DNA of 64,000 nucleotides. Source: Pampus argenteus (taxonomy: Eukaryota; Chordata; Actinopteri; Scombriformes; Stromateidae). The first letter of the stretch is position 1. Every line of letters starts with the position of its first letter. The stretch covers positions 8,116,501 to 8,180,500 of the forward strand of contig CM072879.1 of assembly GCA_036937835.1 (NCBI GenBank), written 5' to 3'. Shown here piece after piece: positions 24,101 through 36,900 of the stretch. Below the pieces are notes generated by a model, which did no database searches, was not told the origin of the DNA, and saw only the letters and a list, made by a program, of their open reading frames with translations. The translations under genes and the position numbers were made by a program.

Positions 24101-27100
24101 TGTCTCTGGGTGCTGACCTCTTCTTTGCCATAAGGGATGTTTATCAGCGATTGTGTGCCACGCCACTGACTCTGCACTGAGGTCATTCTCTTTCCATCTC
24201 TACCTCTCCCCCACTCTCTCTCTCCATCTACTGTAAATTGAAAAGAGATTTTCACAGCTTCATTATCGAGGTAAACTACCAATTGATGTCAGTGACCATT
24301 GCAGTTAGGAAACCTTGCAATTACGGGTATTCTTCCAGATGTTTTACATACGCGTTATAATAAGTACATTGGGAAATTACACGCACGGACTTGTTTTTGA
24401 TTTGCAGATCAACACAAGAGATGTGTGAAGTAGACTGTTGTGCGCGCGAGTGGGTGTTACAGATGGATGGTGGCCAGCTTGAGAGAAGACTGAGAGAAGG
24501 TGGGAAGTAGAAGAGAGAAGTAGTAGGGTAGATGTGTTGTGCATCAGTGAGGTGAGAAATTGCAAGAGCTGCACAGATGGCATGCTCTCACCTTCATCAA
24601 GCTCCCCCTCCATCAGTCTTCTTTGCCCTGGCACCAGTGCCATATGACTTGACCTACATGCGTGCGCCCTTCACACGATCATCTACAGTTGTTTGTTTTG
24701 AGCATTTTTTTTTGCTCTAAACATCTACGAGTACTTTGTCTCTCCAGGATTACATTTTCTGGTTCACAGGAAGTGATGTGTTTTTATGTTTGGAACTGTG
24801 GGTTACTCATCAAAACTGGTGGGTTTGAAGCAACTCAGAAAGTGGAAAATCCAACAGTAAATCCTAGAGAACAAACATTATAGGTAAAGCTTATTGCTGC
24901 GTCAAAATAGAAAAATTTAAAAAAATGAATGTTAATTCATTTGCTTTAAACTTTTATATCTCAACACATCGACAAATTGTTGTTTCTTGTAGTTTACAGT
25001 GATATTTTTACATAAAACAAATAAATTGACATATAACTGATGTATTTTAAATATAATATATAATATTATATATAATATTCTCCCAGGCCTCATTCAATCA
25101 ACGCTCATTCTCATGAATAGACTTAACCATTTGTCTTCATGTACTGTGTGTAATGGTGTATTATGTTGCCAATGCCAGTTCGCTTGCATTGCCTTTACAT
25201 TGATGAAACAGCGCCCTCTTGAATTGAACTTTATACCGGTCACTTCGTGTTGTGAAATATGTTAGCATGTTGCGGTGAAAGCCAGGTGAAGTTGGCAGCC
25301 CTTCATTTTAAAACTAGAATAGTCAGGACTCCTCAAAGGTGTAGAGGAAATCAGAGCACTGTACTGCCACTGCAACTATATAATGCTACAGCAGCAAACA
25401 CCAAGTCAAACGACATATTCAGAAGAGTTAGCACGTTTTACCGGTGTTGCTAATGATATTAGCTAGCTGCTTCATCATAGACTCTGACTGGAGGCCGAAG
25501 AAAACTTGACCTGCTCGCAGGTAAAAGAGGACAAGGTCGGTACATTGTGGTGGAAAGACTTCGACTGAGTCCCCTGTGATGGAAGTCCAGTGGAAAATTA
25601 TTACATTTTGCCACCATGAAGGACGACGGTCTTCTTTAAAAAGTAGTAAGTGAAACACACATACACACACACACGGTTTTTTTTTGCTATGTGTTTTTCC
25701 TTGTAGCCTGCAACGGCTGTGCATTCATAGTGTGAGGTTGTTGAAGTGGTTATATTGCTTGTAGTTGAGTAAAACGTAATGTAGCCTAGCTTGTTCGGTG
25801 AATTGTTTGTTAAATATATCTGTTTGTGCCATGACTACTGTTTAAGTTCGTCTTTGGGTGCTGACCGTCCACACAGACTCTCAGCACCATGGACAGAGCC
25901 TGTTGTTTTCAGTTGTGACCTATATGTGGTCTTCAGTACTTTACTAGCAGTACTTACTGAGGAAGTCTGGTTGTTGCATGTTTTTTCATGTGTGTTTTGT
26001 TTCACAATGAAGCTATACAATGAATAACTTGTGTACATCATGTACTTGATATGCATTGATACACTGATGTAACCACCCATTTTTTATCTGTATTTGCGAT
26101 GCACCCTATATATTATTTTTATGAAGATATACTCTATATGACTTGTACAGTGCAAGTTATATCTGTATGACATAAATCAGATTTTTAAGTATCACCCTGT
26201 AGTTTAATGAATAGATAACGTGTGTTGACAGTAGGCTACTGTTATCTATAAAGTTACCTTTGCTTGTAAAGCAGTAGCGGCACCGATACATGTCATATTT
26301 CATGCCTTTTTAGAGGACCTCGACCTCTCACACTTTTCATGCTAAACCATGGTGTCTGAAAAAAACACAAATAATTGTACTGCCAGTACCCTCCATTAGC
26401 CTTAAAGGGCATATGCAGCGTGACCACCTTGCCTGCTGCAACAAAAGATAAGGTGGATGTATTGGATTACATCTTACGATAAGTAAGTAACTGACTTCAT
26501 TTGGATGTTGACAACGACATTGTTATTTCATAGTTTCTGCTTTAATTTCATACATTTCCATATACTGTTATACCGTTCCATAGGGTTTTCACCCAGAAGA
26601 CGGCACACCCCTGTCTGTCCTTCCTCTCTAAACAAGCATTCAGCCACTCACAGCAGACACTATCAACAATGTATCTACAACGCAGCGCAAGCCATAGATT
26701 GGCTCGCTTCACTCTCTCTCTCCTTTGCTTTTTTCACCCTCTCTTTCTCCCCAGGAGAAGAACAGATGCGTAGGCAGCACTAAAGCAGCAGCTGATTGTG
26801 TTTGTGATGTTTATCGCTCCCAGAGCTGCAGGAGATTTACAGTAAATATCTCTTTTATTGCTCACGCCGGGCTCTGCATTTACACAGGCGCACCGGTTTC
26901 CCTCCTATATACCTTTGGCCACCCACAGTCGACTGGAGGCCCGTAACTCGACTTGTTCCTTCTGCCATATGCAGGTGCTGACTTTAAACAAGGCCTCCTG
27001 CATGTCTATCACGTCATTAATTGCAGGATTTCACACGAGACCCATGAAGTCGTGCTCACTGTGAATGTACCCAGCAGTAAATATAGTAGCCATTTTATTA

Positions 27101-27229
27101 ATTTTTGCCCCTGTGCGAACAAACTTTGAGATGCAAATCAGCGAAAGTATTAATTGATCATATTGTTATTCCTCATTGTGACTGTAAAAGCAGCTATAGC
27201 AGTATCTTTTTATAATAACATCTCAAATG
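21166..27229. other. Long non-coding stretch, possible conserved blocks near 22.2-22.9 kb
   Basis: The largest frame (22895-23344, 149 codons, plus) has no recognisable domain and no suitable splice context. The blocks near 22180-22340 and 22640-22860 have mixed composition without simple repeats and contain short homeodomain-like AT words. They look like candidates for conserved non-coding elements, which only alignment could confirm. An AT-rich near-palindromic stretch lies at about 25050-25080. No gene is supported. Confidence 0.45.
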
Positions 27230-27249
27230 GTGTGTGTGTGTGTGTGTGT
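27230..27249. repeat. (GT)n microsatellite
   Basis: Ten uninterrupted GT units. Confidence 0.9.
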
Positions 27250-27284
27250 AATAGGAGAGGTGTTGCTTATAGTGATGAACGCAC

Positions 27285-27640
27285 AGAGAATTATCAGCGA
27301 CTCTGCAGCTCTCCTTGACTTTACAGAACTTTATAGCGAGTTTCAGCTCATGATTTAGGTTTCTGGTTGCAACTTTATGGTTTTGGCTCTCATAGTGTAG
27401 CTACAGCAGGCCACTGTTTAAACTACCTGGTCAACAACAAGCAACAGACAGACACAATTAGCGACTTGCTTGTGAACACAGTGGTGCATTTAGCAGCTGA
27501 AGAGATATTTTCCTCAAGAGTTGGTAGAGAGAAAAAAACAGAACCATAGGGGAACTCTAAGTGAATGGTAATAATGCTCCTTAACTAATGTCTGTGTAAA
27601 TAAAAAAAAAAAAAAACAGCTTTACATGACAGCTAATGCA
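27285..27640. repeat. Percomorph-type interspersed repeat, family D
   Basis: It contains ACTTTATGGTTTTGGCTCTC, CTACAGCAGGCCACTGTTTA, AACTACCTGGTCAA, GACACAATTAGC, CATTTAGCAGCTGAAGAG and ATATTTTCCTCAAGAGTTGG in that order. I recognise this word order from a short repeat dispersed in many percomorph genomes. An A-run at about 27602-27616 follows. The 61-codon open frame inside it is not evidence of a gene. Boundaries are approximate and the class is not assigned. Confidence 0.6.
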
Positions 27641-28212
27641 GGTTTAAGGATGATCCATGGAGTGAAGAGGAACTATTGACTCAATTCTTTTCAGTTTTTG
27701 GTCCACATCCATCAATAATGACATGCATTTGAAATCTTGTTATTTGTATTCAGCGGCGGAGTGAACTTTAACCACAATTTTCACATATAAATGAAATCCT
27801 TCTGATATATCAGCCAATACAATAATGCAATACAGTTCACTTTGTATGTATGAATCATAGTAATGATAATAGTAATACTAGTGTATGAATAATGCCCATT
27901 CTTTTTTGTGATATTGAAATTGTCTGCTTTGGTCTTTGTCCCTGGAATGTTAATATACAGGTGTCTGCCAGCTATTGAAATACACTTATCCTGTAATGCT
28001 ATCTGGGAAAGTGGCGCAATTGAGAATTATATGGTGAAATCAAGGTGCTCATCTTCCTCTTGGCATCTGCTCAAGATAGATTTCTTTTCATGGAACATCC
28101 ATGTTTTCATTTCATGGTGGTGGCCACGCTTCCATTTCACCATTACCCTCTCAGCCAGTCAGTTATCATACCTGGTGGAGCACATGGGGGAAGGGTTTGG
28201 AGGGGTGCGGTG
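27641..28212. other. Non-coding stretch, nothing recognised
   Basis: No supported exon. The 150-codon minus-strand frame starting in this region is low in complexity and crosses a GT array, so it is rejected as coding. Confidence 0.5.
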
Positions 28213-28236
28213 GTGTGTGTGTGTGTGTGTGTGTGT
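28213..28236. repeat. (GT)n microsatellite
   Basis: About twelve GT units, followed by a G-rich GTGGGGGGGTG stretch. Confidence 0.9.
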
Positions 28237-28598
28237 TGAGTGGGGGGGTGTTGAGTGTTCACATAAAGGTGAATGATACGGAAACTATCTGTCCTGAGTG
28301 GAAGAGAAATGGTGGGATTTGTTGATGGAAAAAAGGATGGAAGGTGATGGAGGGATGAAGTGATAAAAGAATGCAAGTTGGAAGAAGGGGATGTGATGGA
28401 ATGGCATCCTCCTGGAGTCCAGGTCAACTGCTGAACTCTAAAAGCACCCATTTGATCATGACATGTCAAGGATGTGAGTAGAGAGAGAGCAAAAGGAAGG
28501 GGAGCCTGGGAGAGAAAGATGGCACAACAAGCGGAAAAAATGCTCATCGTTTTGCACCAGATTGAGTGATCCATTTCAGGAACTGGTGAGCACATATG

Positions 28599-28633
28599 TA
28601 TGTCTGTATGTATGTGTGTGTGTGTGTGTGTGT
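28599..28633. repeat. (TATG)n/(TG)n compound microsatellite
   Basis: Irregular TATG and TCTG units lead into about ten uninterrupted TG units. Confidence 0.85.
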
Positions 28634-29374
28634 TACCTCCATATCATGCACTGCGGCGCACCCATCACTCCTTATGGGTAGGTGGTGTATTGCTTAGCCC
28701 ATGGATTTGACGGACGGCACATCAGCGAGCCGCATCGATCTGGGAGGTTTGGTGGGAGGTGTGTGTGTGGGGGGTGGGGAGTTGAGGGGGGTTTGGAGTT
28801 TGGTTGTCACAGACAGAGAGATGGAGGATAGTATCAGGCATGCAATCTCACATCCAGGGACCCCGGCGTGGAGGGATAGGTCGGGGCCATCCATCTCTCT
28901 GCATTACTCTCAGCCGCAAGGACATTAAGCCAGAGGGATAAGGGTCTGTCTGGGGGTGTTTAGAGCTACGCCTGGTTATCTCTCTGCGGGGACCACAAGG
29001 CTAGAAGCCAGCGTTACACCCAGGCAGATGGGCACTTTCTCTGCTTTGAAGTCTGTCAAAGTATAGGAGGGGGTGAGGGCGAGTGCTTGGCTACAAGGCT
29101 TTTATAGGCTTTTCTCAGTTGTTGTGTGCTCTTTCCCACTTTTATGCTCAAATAATTCCAGTATATTTAAGATCAAGTGTTTTTTATTTTTATTTTTTTT
29201 TTATTTGTGTTCTTCTTAGGAGAAAGAAACTATAACACGTTATTGAACTATGAAGTAATGTTCACATGCTGTCAGGTTGACATATATTTACTGACTCATC
29301 TAGGCACCGATGTTTAGTTCAATGCAAAGTATAATTTTATCTGTAGGAGAAAAGTCATATGACCTCTATTTTCG
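28634..29374. other. Non-coding stretch with G-rich patch
   Basis: A patch near 28750-28795 has several runs of three to six G and could form quadruplex structure. T-runs lie near 29180-29203. No exon is supported. Confidence 0.5.
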
Positions 29375-29399
29375 TTTTTTTTTTTTTTTTTTTTTTTTT
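29375..29399. repeat. Poly-T run, 25 bases
   Basis: Twenty-five consecutive T. It may be the A-tail of a minus-strand retroposed element, but the flanking sequence was not recognised. Confidence 0.85.
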
Positions 29400-29859
29400 A
29401 CAATTCCCATTTGCACTTTAGAAATAAAACACATAGCTGCAGACATACAGCTTTTCCTAGCAGACATAAAGACAGATAAATAAGTAAGAAAGACTGCAGT
29501 GTTCCTCTCACAAATGAGTCCAAGGCCAGCCCGGTGTGATAAGAGAGAGATAAAAAGAAGTACTGATAGGGCCTTGAGGACTGTCTAAATGAGACAGGGA
29601 TACCAGTGCGATATGCAGTTCTTTTCACTCTAAATGCCCGTCTGCTTGACTGGACACTCCCCTGGTACCATGATGTGGGACTCCTCGATCAATATTTCAT
29701 GCTATCAGGCTCGGTCACCACTGATTAGCAGCGTACGCACACACAAACACATGCACACCATACCATACTAACACCTGCAAGCACATCCACAAATGTGTTT
29801 GCATCCAAGAAAAAGGCAAACTTAAAAAACAAAATGTTTTAATAGTAAGTTTTAGTGCC

Positions 29860-30000
29860 TTTTTGTGTCTTGAATCATCTTAGGCTTTAGGAAACAGTAA
29901 TCGACATGTTTCACCATTTCCAGACATTTTAATAATTGAGAAAATAATCAGCAGAATAATTAATAATGAAGATAATAATTATAAATAGTTGCAGCTGTAG
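29860..30000. repeat. Inverted-repeat element fragment, family G copy 1
   Basis: It contains GAAACAGTAATCGACATGTT, TTTCACCATTTCCAGACATT, GAGAAAATAATCAGCAGAAT and ends AATAGTTGCAGCTGTAG. This is the distal half of a short element that I recognise in fish, whose usual ending is GTTGCAGCCC. Related copies lie at 32572-32787 and 50982-51196. No coding capacity. Confidence 0.6.
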
Positions 30001-30912
30001 TGACTTTCTTTTATTAAAAGCAAAATTGTTTTCAAAATTGTACCCTGTTAGTCATGAATGATCTTTAGCGCTAATATATGAGAAATCAAATACAGTCTTA
30101 AGCTTATGATTGATACTATTTATCCAGAATGTATCTATTCATTGAAAGTGTTCAAAATCTCCACATACATTCACATCTGCCACATTCATTTTTTTTTACT
30201 CTCTTTACATTCAGTGAATAGTGATAAAAATTTGTTTCTTTTTAATATTGAATTTGCAATCTATCCAAATTATTATGATCGTCAAATTATAGCCATCTCT
30301 TTTCAATTGAATCTACATTATTTGAATAGAAGCTGCATATTAAGTAGACAAACTAGTCTTTAGTTTATTTCTACAATATGAAACACTTTTTTAACATTTT
30401 AGTTGCCTGTTGCCATTTCTCAGACTCTTCAAAATATCAGCATGATCATAAACCTCCCAGTGTCACAGCTTAATGTTGAGACTTTCATTGTACTTTTCAT
30501 TATAACCAACATATGTTGATTCTGTGTTCATTGGGATTATAAAAGTTTCAATGCAACCGAGGCAGCAGATGACTCTTTTTATTTTGCAGTAGCAATAAAA
30601 ATACGTCAGGGTAAAAACAGTATCATGTGGTTTGGCTGGGTTAAAGAACTGTATCTTCCTTTTTTTATATACATCTGTGTTACTCATCTCTGTTATTTGA
30701 ATCACAAAAAAGACCTTTTTTTTTCTAAAACTAAAGTTGAATTATTTGTCATGAGGTGGATGGTGAATTCTAATACTTCTGCTTGTTTTGACAGTGACAT
30801 AGTAGATTTCAGAGCTGCTTTGAAATACTTGTTGTATGGTTCGGTCTGTCTTACCTGTCAGTGTTAAATAACCTTTTAACAACAACAGCCCCGCTAAATT
30901 AGGAGTCCCCCC

Positions 30913-30914
<2 letters not shown>
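30001..30914. other. AT-rich non-coding stretch
   Basis: Short frames only. Nothing recognised. Confidence 0.55.

Positions 30915-30947
<33 letters not shown>
30915..30947. repeat. (AC)n microsatellite
   Basis: About sixteen uninterrupted AC units, preceded by seven C. Confidence 0.9.
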
Positions 30948-30949
<2 letters not shown>

Positions 30950-31064
30950 CAAATGCAGACGTATTCTCTGCATTCTTACACAACATGCACACACTGTGAG
31001 ACCAATGAGTGGAACAGCAGCCCATCCACTCCATTTCATAGTGAATTCTGCCGGCTGTGCAGGC

Positions 31065-31088
31065 TGTGTGTGTGTGTGTGTGTGTGTG
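31065..31088. repeat. (TG)n microsatellite
   Basis: Twelve TG units. With the (AC)n array 120 bases upstream it forms an inverted pair of complementary arrays. Confidence 0.9.
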
Positions 31089-31396
31089 ATCATGCTTGTA
31101 AGCATTTTATGTGTAATTTTGTGTTTTTCGTCCTTGCCGCGAGTTTGTGTGTATGCCTGCTGGGTGTATTTACTTACACTGTCTCAGTATGTGTGTACAC
31201 ACAGCTGCCTCTGTAGCACAGCTCAGCTCTGTGTGATCCGAAAGGGAGCTCCAGAGCTTTGATATACTTTCATAGCAACACAAGGGGATAGCGAGGCTGT
31301 CAAGAGACCCGAACAAAGGCAGCACCAGACCGTCTTGGTAGGTGGATGTGTTGTTGGAATAGAGCCGGCATCCCGCACCATCTTTAAATCTGTGCG

Positions 31397-31422
31397 CGTG
31401 TGTGTTTGTGTGTGTGTGTGTG
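31397..31422. repeat. (GT)n imperfect microsatellite
   Basis: GT units with one TT interruption, preceded by GTGCGC. Confidence 0.85.
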
Positions 31423-32189
31423 CATATTCATGCACTGGTTCTCCTGTTTGCCCTCACAGCAGCAAGAATCTCAACCATGTCAATAACAACAAGAGCAGCC
31501 AAGATTTTAATGGGAATATAATCTCCTGCCTATTTGTTCTTTCTTTGGCACTCATTGTGTTTAGCTTGCCTGCTGTGATTCAGCACAGAGAAAAGCGAGG
31601 GATGAAAAAGGAAGTTGAATTTGATCAGTTGAGGGACAACTTGTTAGTGGCAGAAAAAAAAAAAAGGAAACGGATAAGATGAAACAAAGGGAAAGAAAAG
31701 ACATGACAAGGAGACAAGGGTATAAAGGAGAAAAGCAACAAGGTAGAGCAAAACAAACAAACAAACAAAAGAAAAAAGCTTATCACACAAATAAAGTTCT
31801 CCAGTTTATCTCTTGCTCTCTTGACATTGTATTTCATCCCTTTCAAGCATTGCCACCCTTACCTTTTCACTAATGCTTTTATTATGACATCCTACCCTTC
31901 CATTCCATGTAACACTTAGACACACACACTCACAACCACAACCAATGATCCTCTCTTTGGCCTTTGCGAGACCAAAGACCTCTCTGCAAGGAGATAACGA
32001 GTTTCACCAGAAGAGTGAGCGAGACAGGGTGGAAGTGAGATACAGAGAGATGAGGCCGCTGATAGGGGGGGAAGAAATAACACTCAGCAGTGCATGACTC
32101 CCCAAGTCTTCCTGTGACTAATAATGTTGTCCTTAAGGTGGAATGGGATATTCTTCCCTTAGTTTGTCTTCCTCCCTTTAGTGCTCCTT

Positions 32190-32191
<2 letters not shown>
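31423..32191. other. Non-coding stretch, nothing recognised
   Basis: Includes a purine-rich stretch near 31655-31770 with (AAAC)n at about 31748-31770. No exon is supported. Confidence 0.5.

Positions 32192-32249
<58 letters not shown>
32192..32249. repeat. (TG)29 microsatellite
   Basis: Fifty-eight bases of uninterrupted TG, among the longest pure arrays here and likely polymorphic. Confidence 0.95.
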
Positions 32250-32250
<1 letters not shown>

Positions 32251-32571
32251 TGGTAATTGTTCCCATTGGGGAATTTTATACTTTTGCAGTATAAAAAGTA
32301 GAAGGTAAAAATAAATAAATCTATGAAAATAAATGAATACAGATATTTTTCTACATATGTTATCTCTAAATTAAAAAATAAAGTCTATTATAACAACTAT
32401 TTAAACAACCCTCTTGACTGGCTGTGTGTTTGCGGGTTTAGGCGTATGATTTTTATTACCTATGGCTACTACTAAATACCTCTCCTTGAGGAGTCGATTA
32501 TCTGCATCTTTTTTAATAATAATCTGTTTTGTAGCTTCTCAAATGAAAGGATTTGAAATGTCTTATGTGTC

Positions 32572-32787
32572 ATACATAAAAACTGAACATCTTTGGAATC
32601 TGGATCAGACAAAATAAACACAACAAAGATGATTTAAAGACACATCAAGGCACCTTGGATTCTTATAACAGGCATTTTTCGTAATTCGTTTGAAATTTTA
32701 TAGACTTGATTTATCTTGATATATGAAGTAATTGTGAAAATAATCAACATATTAATTGATAGTGTAATTAAAATTTGTTTACAGGCC
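32572..32787. repeat. Inverted-repeat element fragment, family G copy 2
   Basis: It shares GAACATCTTTGGA and GACAAAATAA with the copy at 50982-51196, and TTGTGAAAATAATCAACATA with the copy near 29860. The order agrees in all three. It is strongly diverged and lacks clear terminal repeats. Confidence 0.5.
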
Positions 32788-32806
32788 TGTCTGTGTGGAA
32801 GATACT

Positions 32807-32811
<5 letters not shown>

Positions 32812-32864
<53 letters not shown>
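32812..32864. repeat. (TA)n microsatellite
   Basis: About twenty-six uninterrupted TA units, directly downstream of a family G fragment. Perfect TA arrays of this length can extrude into cruciforms. Confidence 0.95.
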
Positions 32865-32866
<2 letters not shown>

Positions 32867-33404
32867 TATGAAATACATCTGTATACAAGCCTCTTAGTAA
32901 TCCTGTGTACAACAATAAATAGAAAATGAAGGATTACGATTAAGTAACATTTATTTGACACAATCACTTAAGGACACATTGAGGTTCTTATTCGCTTTCC
33001 AAAAGAGAGAAAGAAAAACTGTACAACCGGCTCTTCGGCTCACAACTCTTCAGAACTATAAAAGAAGTTGGATTACATTATGTGTCATCTGAATAACTCT
33101 TTTATGGCTTCTGTTGTCTCATTCAATCTGCAGGATGTTTTAGGATATGAAGCGTTTGTTCTGTATTATGTTGACTGGAGCAAATGTGTGCCCACACTGA
33201 TGTGGCTTTTTCTGCATCAGCCGTTTCTCATCTTCATGGTTATTAACAAAGCTGAGTCAACTTACTCTGTACTTTCAAGGGGTAGGCGGCATACCAATGT
33301 GACTAGGTCATAATGTTAGTATCAGTAGTGTAAGTAGTAGGTTTAAGTAGCATCTGTCTGTTCTTCTTTTCAAAGCAGCTGATATTTTTCAGGCACAAAC
33401 AGAA
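32865..33404. other. Non-coding stretch, nothing recognised
   Basis: No exon or repeat recognised. The 81-codon plus-strand frame at 33068-33313 has no domain signature. Confidence 0.5.
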
Positions 33405-33932
33405 TACCGTATTTTTCGGACTATAAGGTGCATCTAAAATCATAAAATTTTCTCAAAAATCAACAGTGCACCATATAATCCAGTGCGCCTTATGTATGAT
33501 CTTTGGTTGTGTTTACTAACCTCGAACCGATTTTATGTTACGGCTAATAACGTATTACTCCGCGAGTCAGGAGCCTCGCAAGGCCGGAATCATCACTGAG
33601 CAGCCCGGTGACAGTAACAAGACTGACTCGGATAATGACGAGAGGGATCCGCCCATGTTGGATCCTAAAATCACCCAACTGTTAAACTCTGAACAACGGT
33701 TTTGTATTTTTGTGTTAAAACTGTATAATGTTGAGAGGGAACCGGGCATGTTTGATGCGGAAATCACCCACTTAAACTTGTATTTTTGTGTTAGCCTACA
33801 ACTGAGTTATTGTAAATTAGTTGAATAAAGTTCGACTTATCCGACACACGTTTTGTTGTCGCTTAGTGCGGCTTATAATCAGATGTGTGGACAATGACAG
33901 CAATTGACAATTATAGTCCGAAAAGAACGCTA
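33405..33932. mobile_element. Non-autonomous Tc1/mariner-pogo-type element with TA duplication
   Basis: The element spans 33407-33930 and is flanked on both sides by TA. Its left end reads CCGTATTTTTCGGACTATAA, and its right end reads, on the opposite strand, GCGTTCTTTTCGGACTATAA, giving terminal inverted repeats of about 20 bases with few mismatches. Subterminal GTGCGCCTTAT and GCGGCTTATAATC words repeat the same theme. Inside, a plus-strand frame encodes DSDNDERDPPMLDPKITQLL, which resembles the acidic C-terminal tail of fish pogo-like transposases as I recall them. That tail segment is duplicated (33640-33680 and 33733-33773). There is no transposase domain, so the copy depends on others for movement. 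Confidence 0.75.
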
Positions 33933-36900
33933 CACAGACCTCAAGAACTCTGCCCATTGAATTCCTACGCAGAAATTGTCTTCAATAACTCATATGTTGG
34001 CAGAAAAAGCAAAAATGCATGAAGCCTGTATAAAAAACAACCACTCAGTCCTGGTCAGATATGCATCATCATCCTTTCCGAAGGTATGCTGCCTGAGGCA
34101 TTAAAAATGAACTACTGCCAGCACCAGCGTTTATGTACTTTGGGGTAAGTGTGTTTGGAATAGCACTAATATTTTCTAGACATCTGAATTGCAGAATATC
34201 GAAGGTAAATAAGGTGCGTAATGGCTCATGCGCCTCTCCTGTAGTTTTGAACAACATGTTACGATAAACAACAACTGAACAAAAGACAGTTATTGGGTAT
34301 TACAGCACAGTCCTACACCAAATGATACATTATATTGCCAGCCTCATAAAGGGATGAACCTCCACGTTATATTTCCTCAGCAGTGGACTCGGACATAAAA
34401 GTATGTTTCATTCTGACAACATGTTATCAAATCAGAAGGAATCGATAATGTAATCTGCGTGTATATACTGCGAAATCAGTTTGGGTGTCTGAAGTGTCAT
34501 CGTCAACTCTGATAGCTGACTAAGCTGCAGTGATTCTCCTGATTGAGCCTCCCTGGAGGCACATAGAGGAATATAAAACTTATCAGTCGTACCCAAAGCG
34601 TAGTTATTCTGTCATCAACTAACATCAAAGTCGAAGGAAACAGTAGTAAACAATCTTGCAGTGAGAGAGAACACTGGGAAATATTGTAGTCATAATAGGT
34701 ATATCATCCCTTCTTTTAAGAGGAACCTTTTTCAAACCCATATCTCCTGGCAGCTGCAATATGAGGGCTCTGGTAACAGATGAGACTGGAACAAAAAAAC
34801 AAAAAAAAAGGAGTGACATTTTTCACTCACAGCCGAGACGGGATGTTTCAGATATGTTCGATTTCTTTTAATATTAATGTATGGCTGGGACAAGCCGCTT
34901 CAGGCTGTATGATACAGGATTAGAAAAGATCCATCCTGCTGCGAGAGGGCACGCTTAAGAACGGATATGGGAATTCACCGCTTTCAGATATTTAAAATTT
35001 TAAATGCTCACACTGCACTTCAGCACTTCACAGCCAGATGATAAGTTAAGTTGTAACTTCTGAAATATTAAAAAGCATCCTTCTCTTTGCACAGTCAGGG
35101 TCTGTTGTACTTACAGGATACATCAGTAGCTATAATTAGTCCTTGGGGCTGAATGGAAATCCATATCGCACCAGGATTAATCTTTTCTTGAACTTTGGTT
35201 AGATTGTATGTGTAATTCTCACACCACCAGTGTCATTGTTTCAGCTGCAGTTTTTCAACCTCACCGTCTAGCTCTCTGTTTCCAGTGGGTCAAACCTTGG
35301 ACTGAATTTTCCCTTTGTCTCTTTTAAGATGATTTTTTTTTCCTGATCTAAGATTATCTGCACCTCTGAGACAGCAGGTCCAAGGGAAATCACATTCTGT
35401 GGATTAGTTTCAAATCTCCCCCACTCCTCAGGCAATAAACATTACATAGATCAGCCAGATGGTAGAACTAGAAGAAAGAGTCTCTAAAAAAAAAAACCTC
35501 AGCAAGGTGACCATTTTATTGCATTAATCCAGCCTATCAGCAACACTGGCCAACATTCAGTGTTACACTTAACCTTTGGAGGGTTGTTGAGAAAGTCAGG
35601 GTCAAAGTCACAGATGCTTAGAGGCATGGATCCACACCTCTCTGCCTGATAGTGGTACCAACTTTTAACTTCTGATAAAGTTTAGAGAGACTGCTTAAGC
35701 TTTAAAACAGACATGATTGAAACATGAGTACTTTTTTAGTACATATGTGTTTTAATTTGAATTTAATCTTTAAACATTCTCAGTGGCAGAACTGCCACAC
35801 AGTTGTTAAACTTTGCTACCCTGTGGATATACTGCAGTATCACCTGGGAGCTCTTACTCTGTGAGCACCTCTTCTAAAGGTAGTCTTTCATTTAGCTTAT
35901 TCATCGCATTTAAATTAAATTTGTGAAGTGCAAGGAAACTGACAATATAAACAGCATGTACGGAGCTCTGTGTGGTGTAGGTGGTTCCCTTACAGTATTT
36001 CCTGAATTGGGCAACTATACGCCTTAATGAGCTTTAATGTTATGAATGGCTCTGATGGCTTGTGCACCTCTCATCTGTCATGAGAGCATGAGACAAGATT
36101 TATCTCTCACTTAAAACTGTTTATGTTGCCATCACTGCTTTGTATTCATTTTTTTAATTTTCATAATGTCCTTGAAGGGTAAATCAGCGCCGAGTCACAA
36201 AGGAAGGAAAAATGCCGCTGTGCCACTTTCCATCGCTAGATTACACTTTCAAGCATGTTGAATGGCTTCTGTTGGAAGAACTGTTGTCACTGACACTGAC
36301 ATCAGTGCAGAGTTTCTCTTGTGTTTACTGTTTTCAAAGTGTTCCCTGATAGAGATTAAGCATCTTCTATACTGTAGATGTCTTTAGGCAAATGTAATGG
36401 CCTAAAAAGTTGTTTCTATCAGTACAATTATGCTTTAGCAATTTTTTTTTAAGCAGTGATGGTCTCTGCCCTCATCTGAGCTGTTTGGTAAATGATGGAT
36501 GGTAATTGACTCAACATATCTCTATTTCTATTCTTTGTTCCTGTGCTTTCATCTAACAGGGAGGTGCTCCACTATTGTGTCACCACGTTTCCATGCCGAT
36601 GCTGTAATCAAGTATATATAACACTGTCAATTATCATTATTGCCATGTATCATATTTAAACCACTGCAGGACGATGTGTGCACCATCAACACACCATAAG
36701 TTATCATAAAGGTTTGTATTTGGTAGATTGGTTTTAATTTTGCAAAAGAGATATGGATGATAGAAAGATACAAGATTCAAATAAAGTGAAGTTCTCCTTC
36801 TTATGATAACACAACATACGTGACTCATTTGAGATGTTTAGTTTACAGTAGAGACATGTAGAATGTGCTTCCATAGCAACTACTGCAGCCTGCTTTAGAC

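Noticed and set aside
25020..25085. AT-rich near-palindrome
   Set aside because: Arms are imperfect and made almost wholly of AT units, so chance in AT-rich DNA explains it.
25130..26470. Possible older transposon or promoter region
   Set aside because: Several words looked repeat-like, but no terminal repeats, second copy in the window or coding remnant could be found.
28143..28595. 150-codon minus-strand frame
   Set aside because: It includes a His-Thr repeat encoded by a GT array and Ser/Pro-rich filler, which are typical of low-complexity chance frames.
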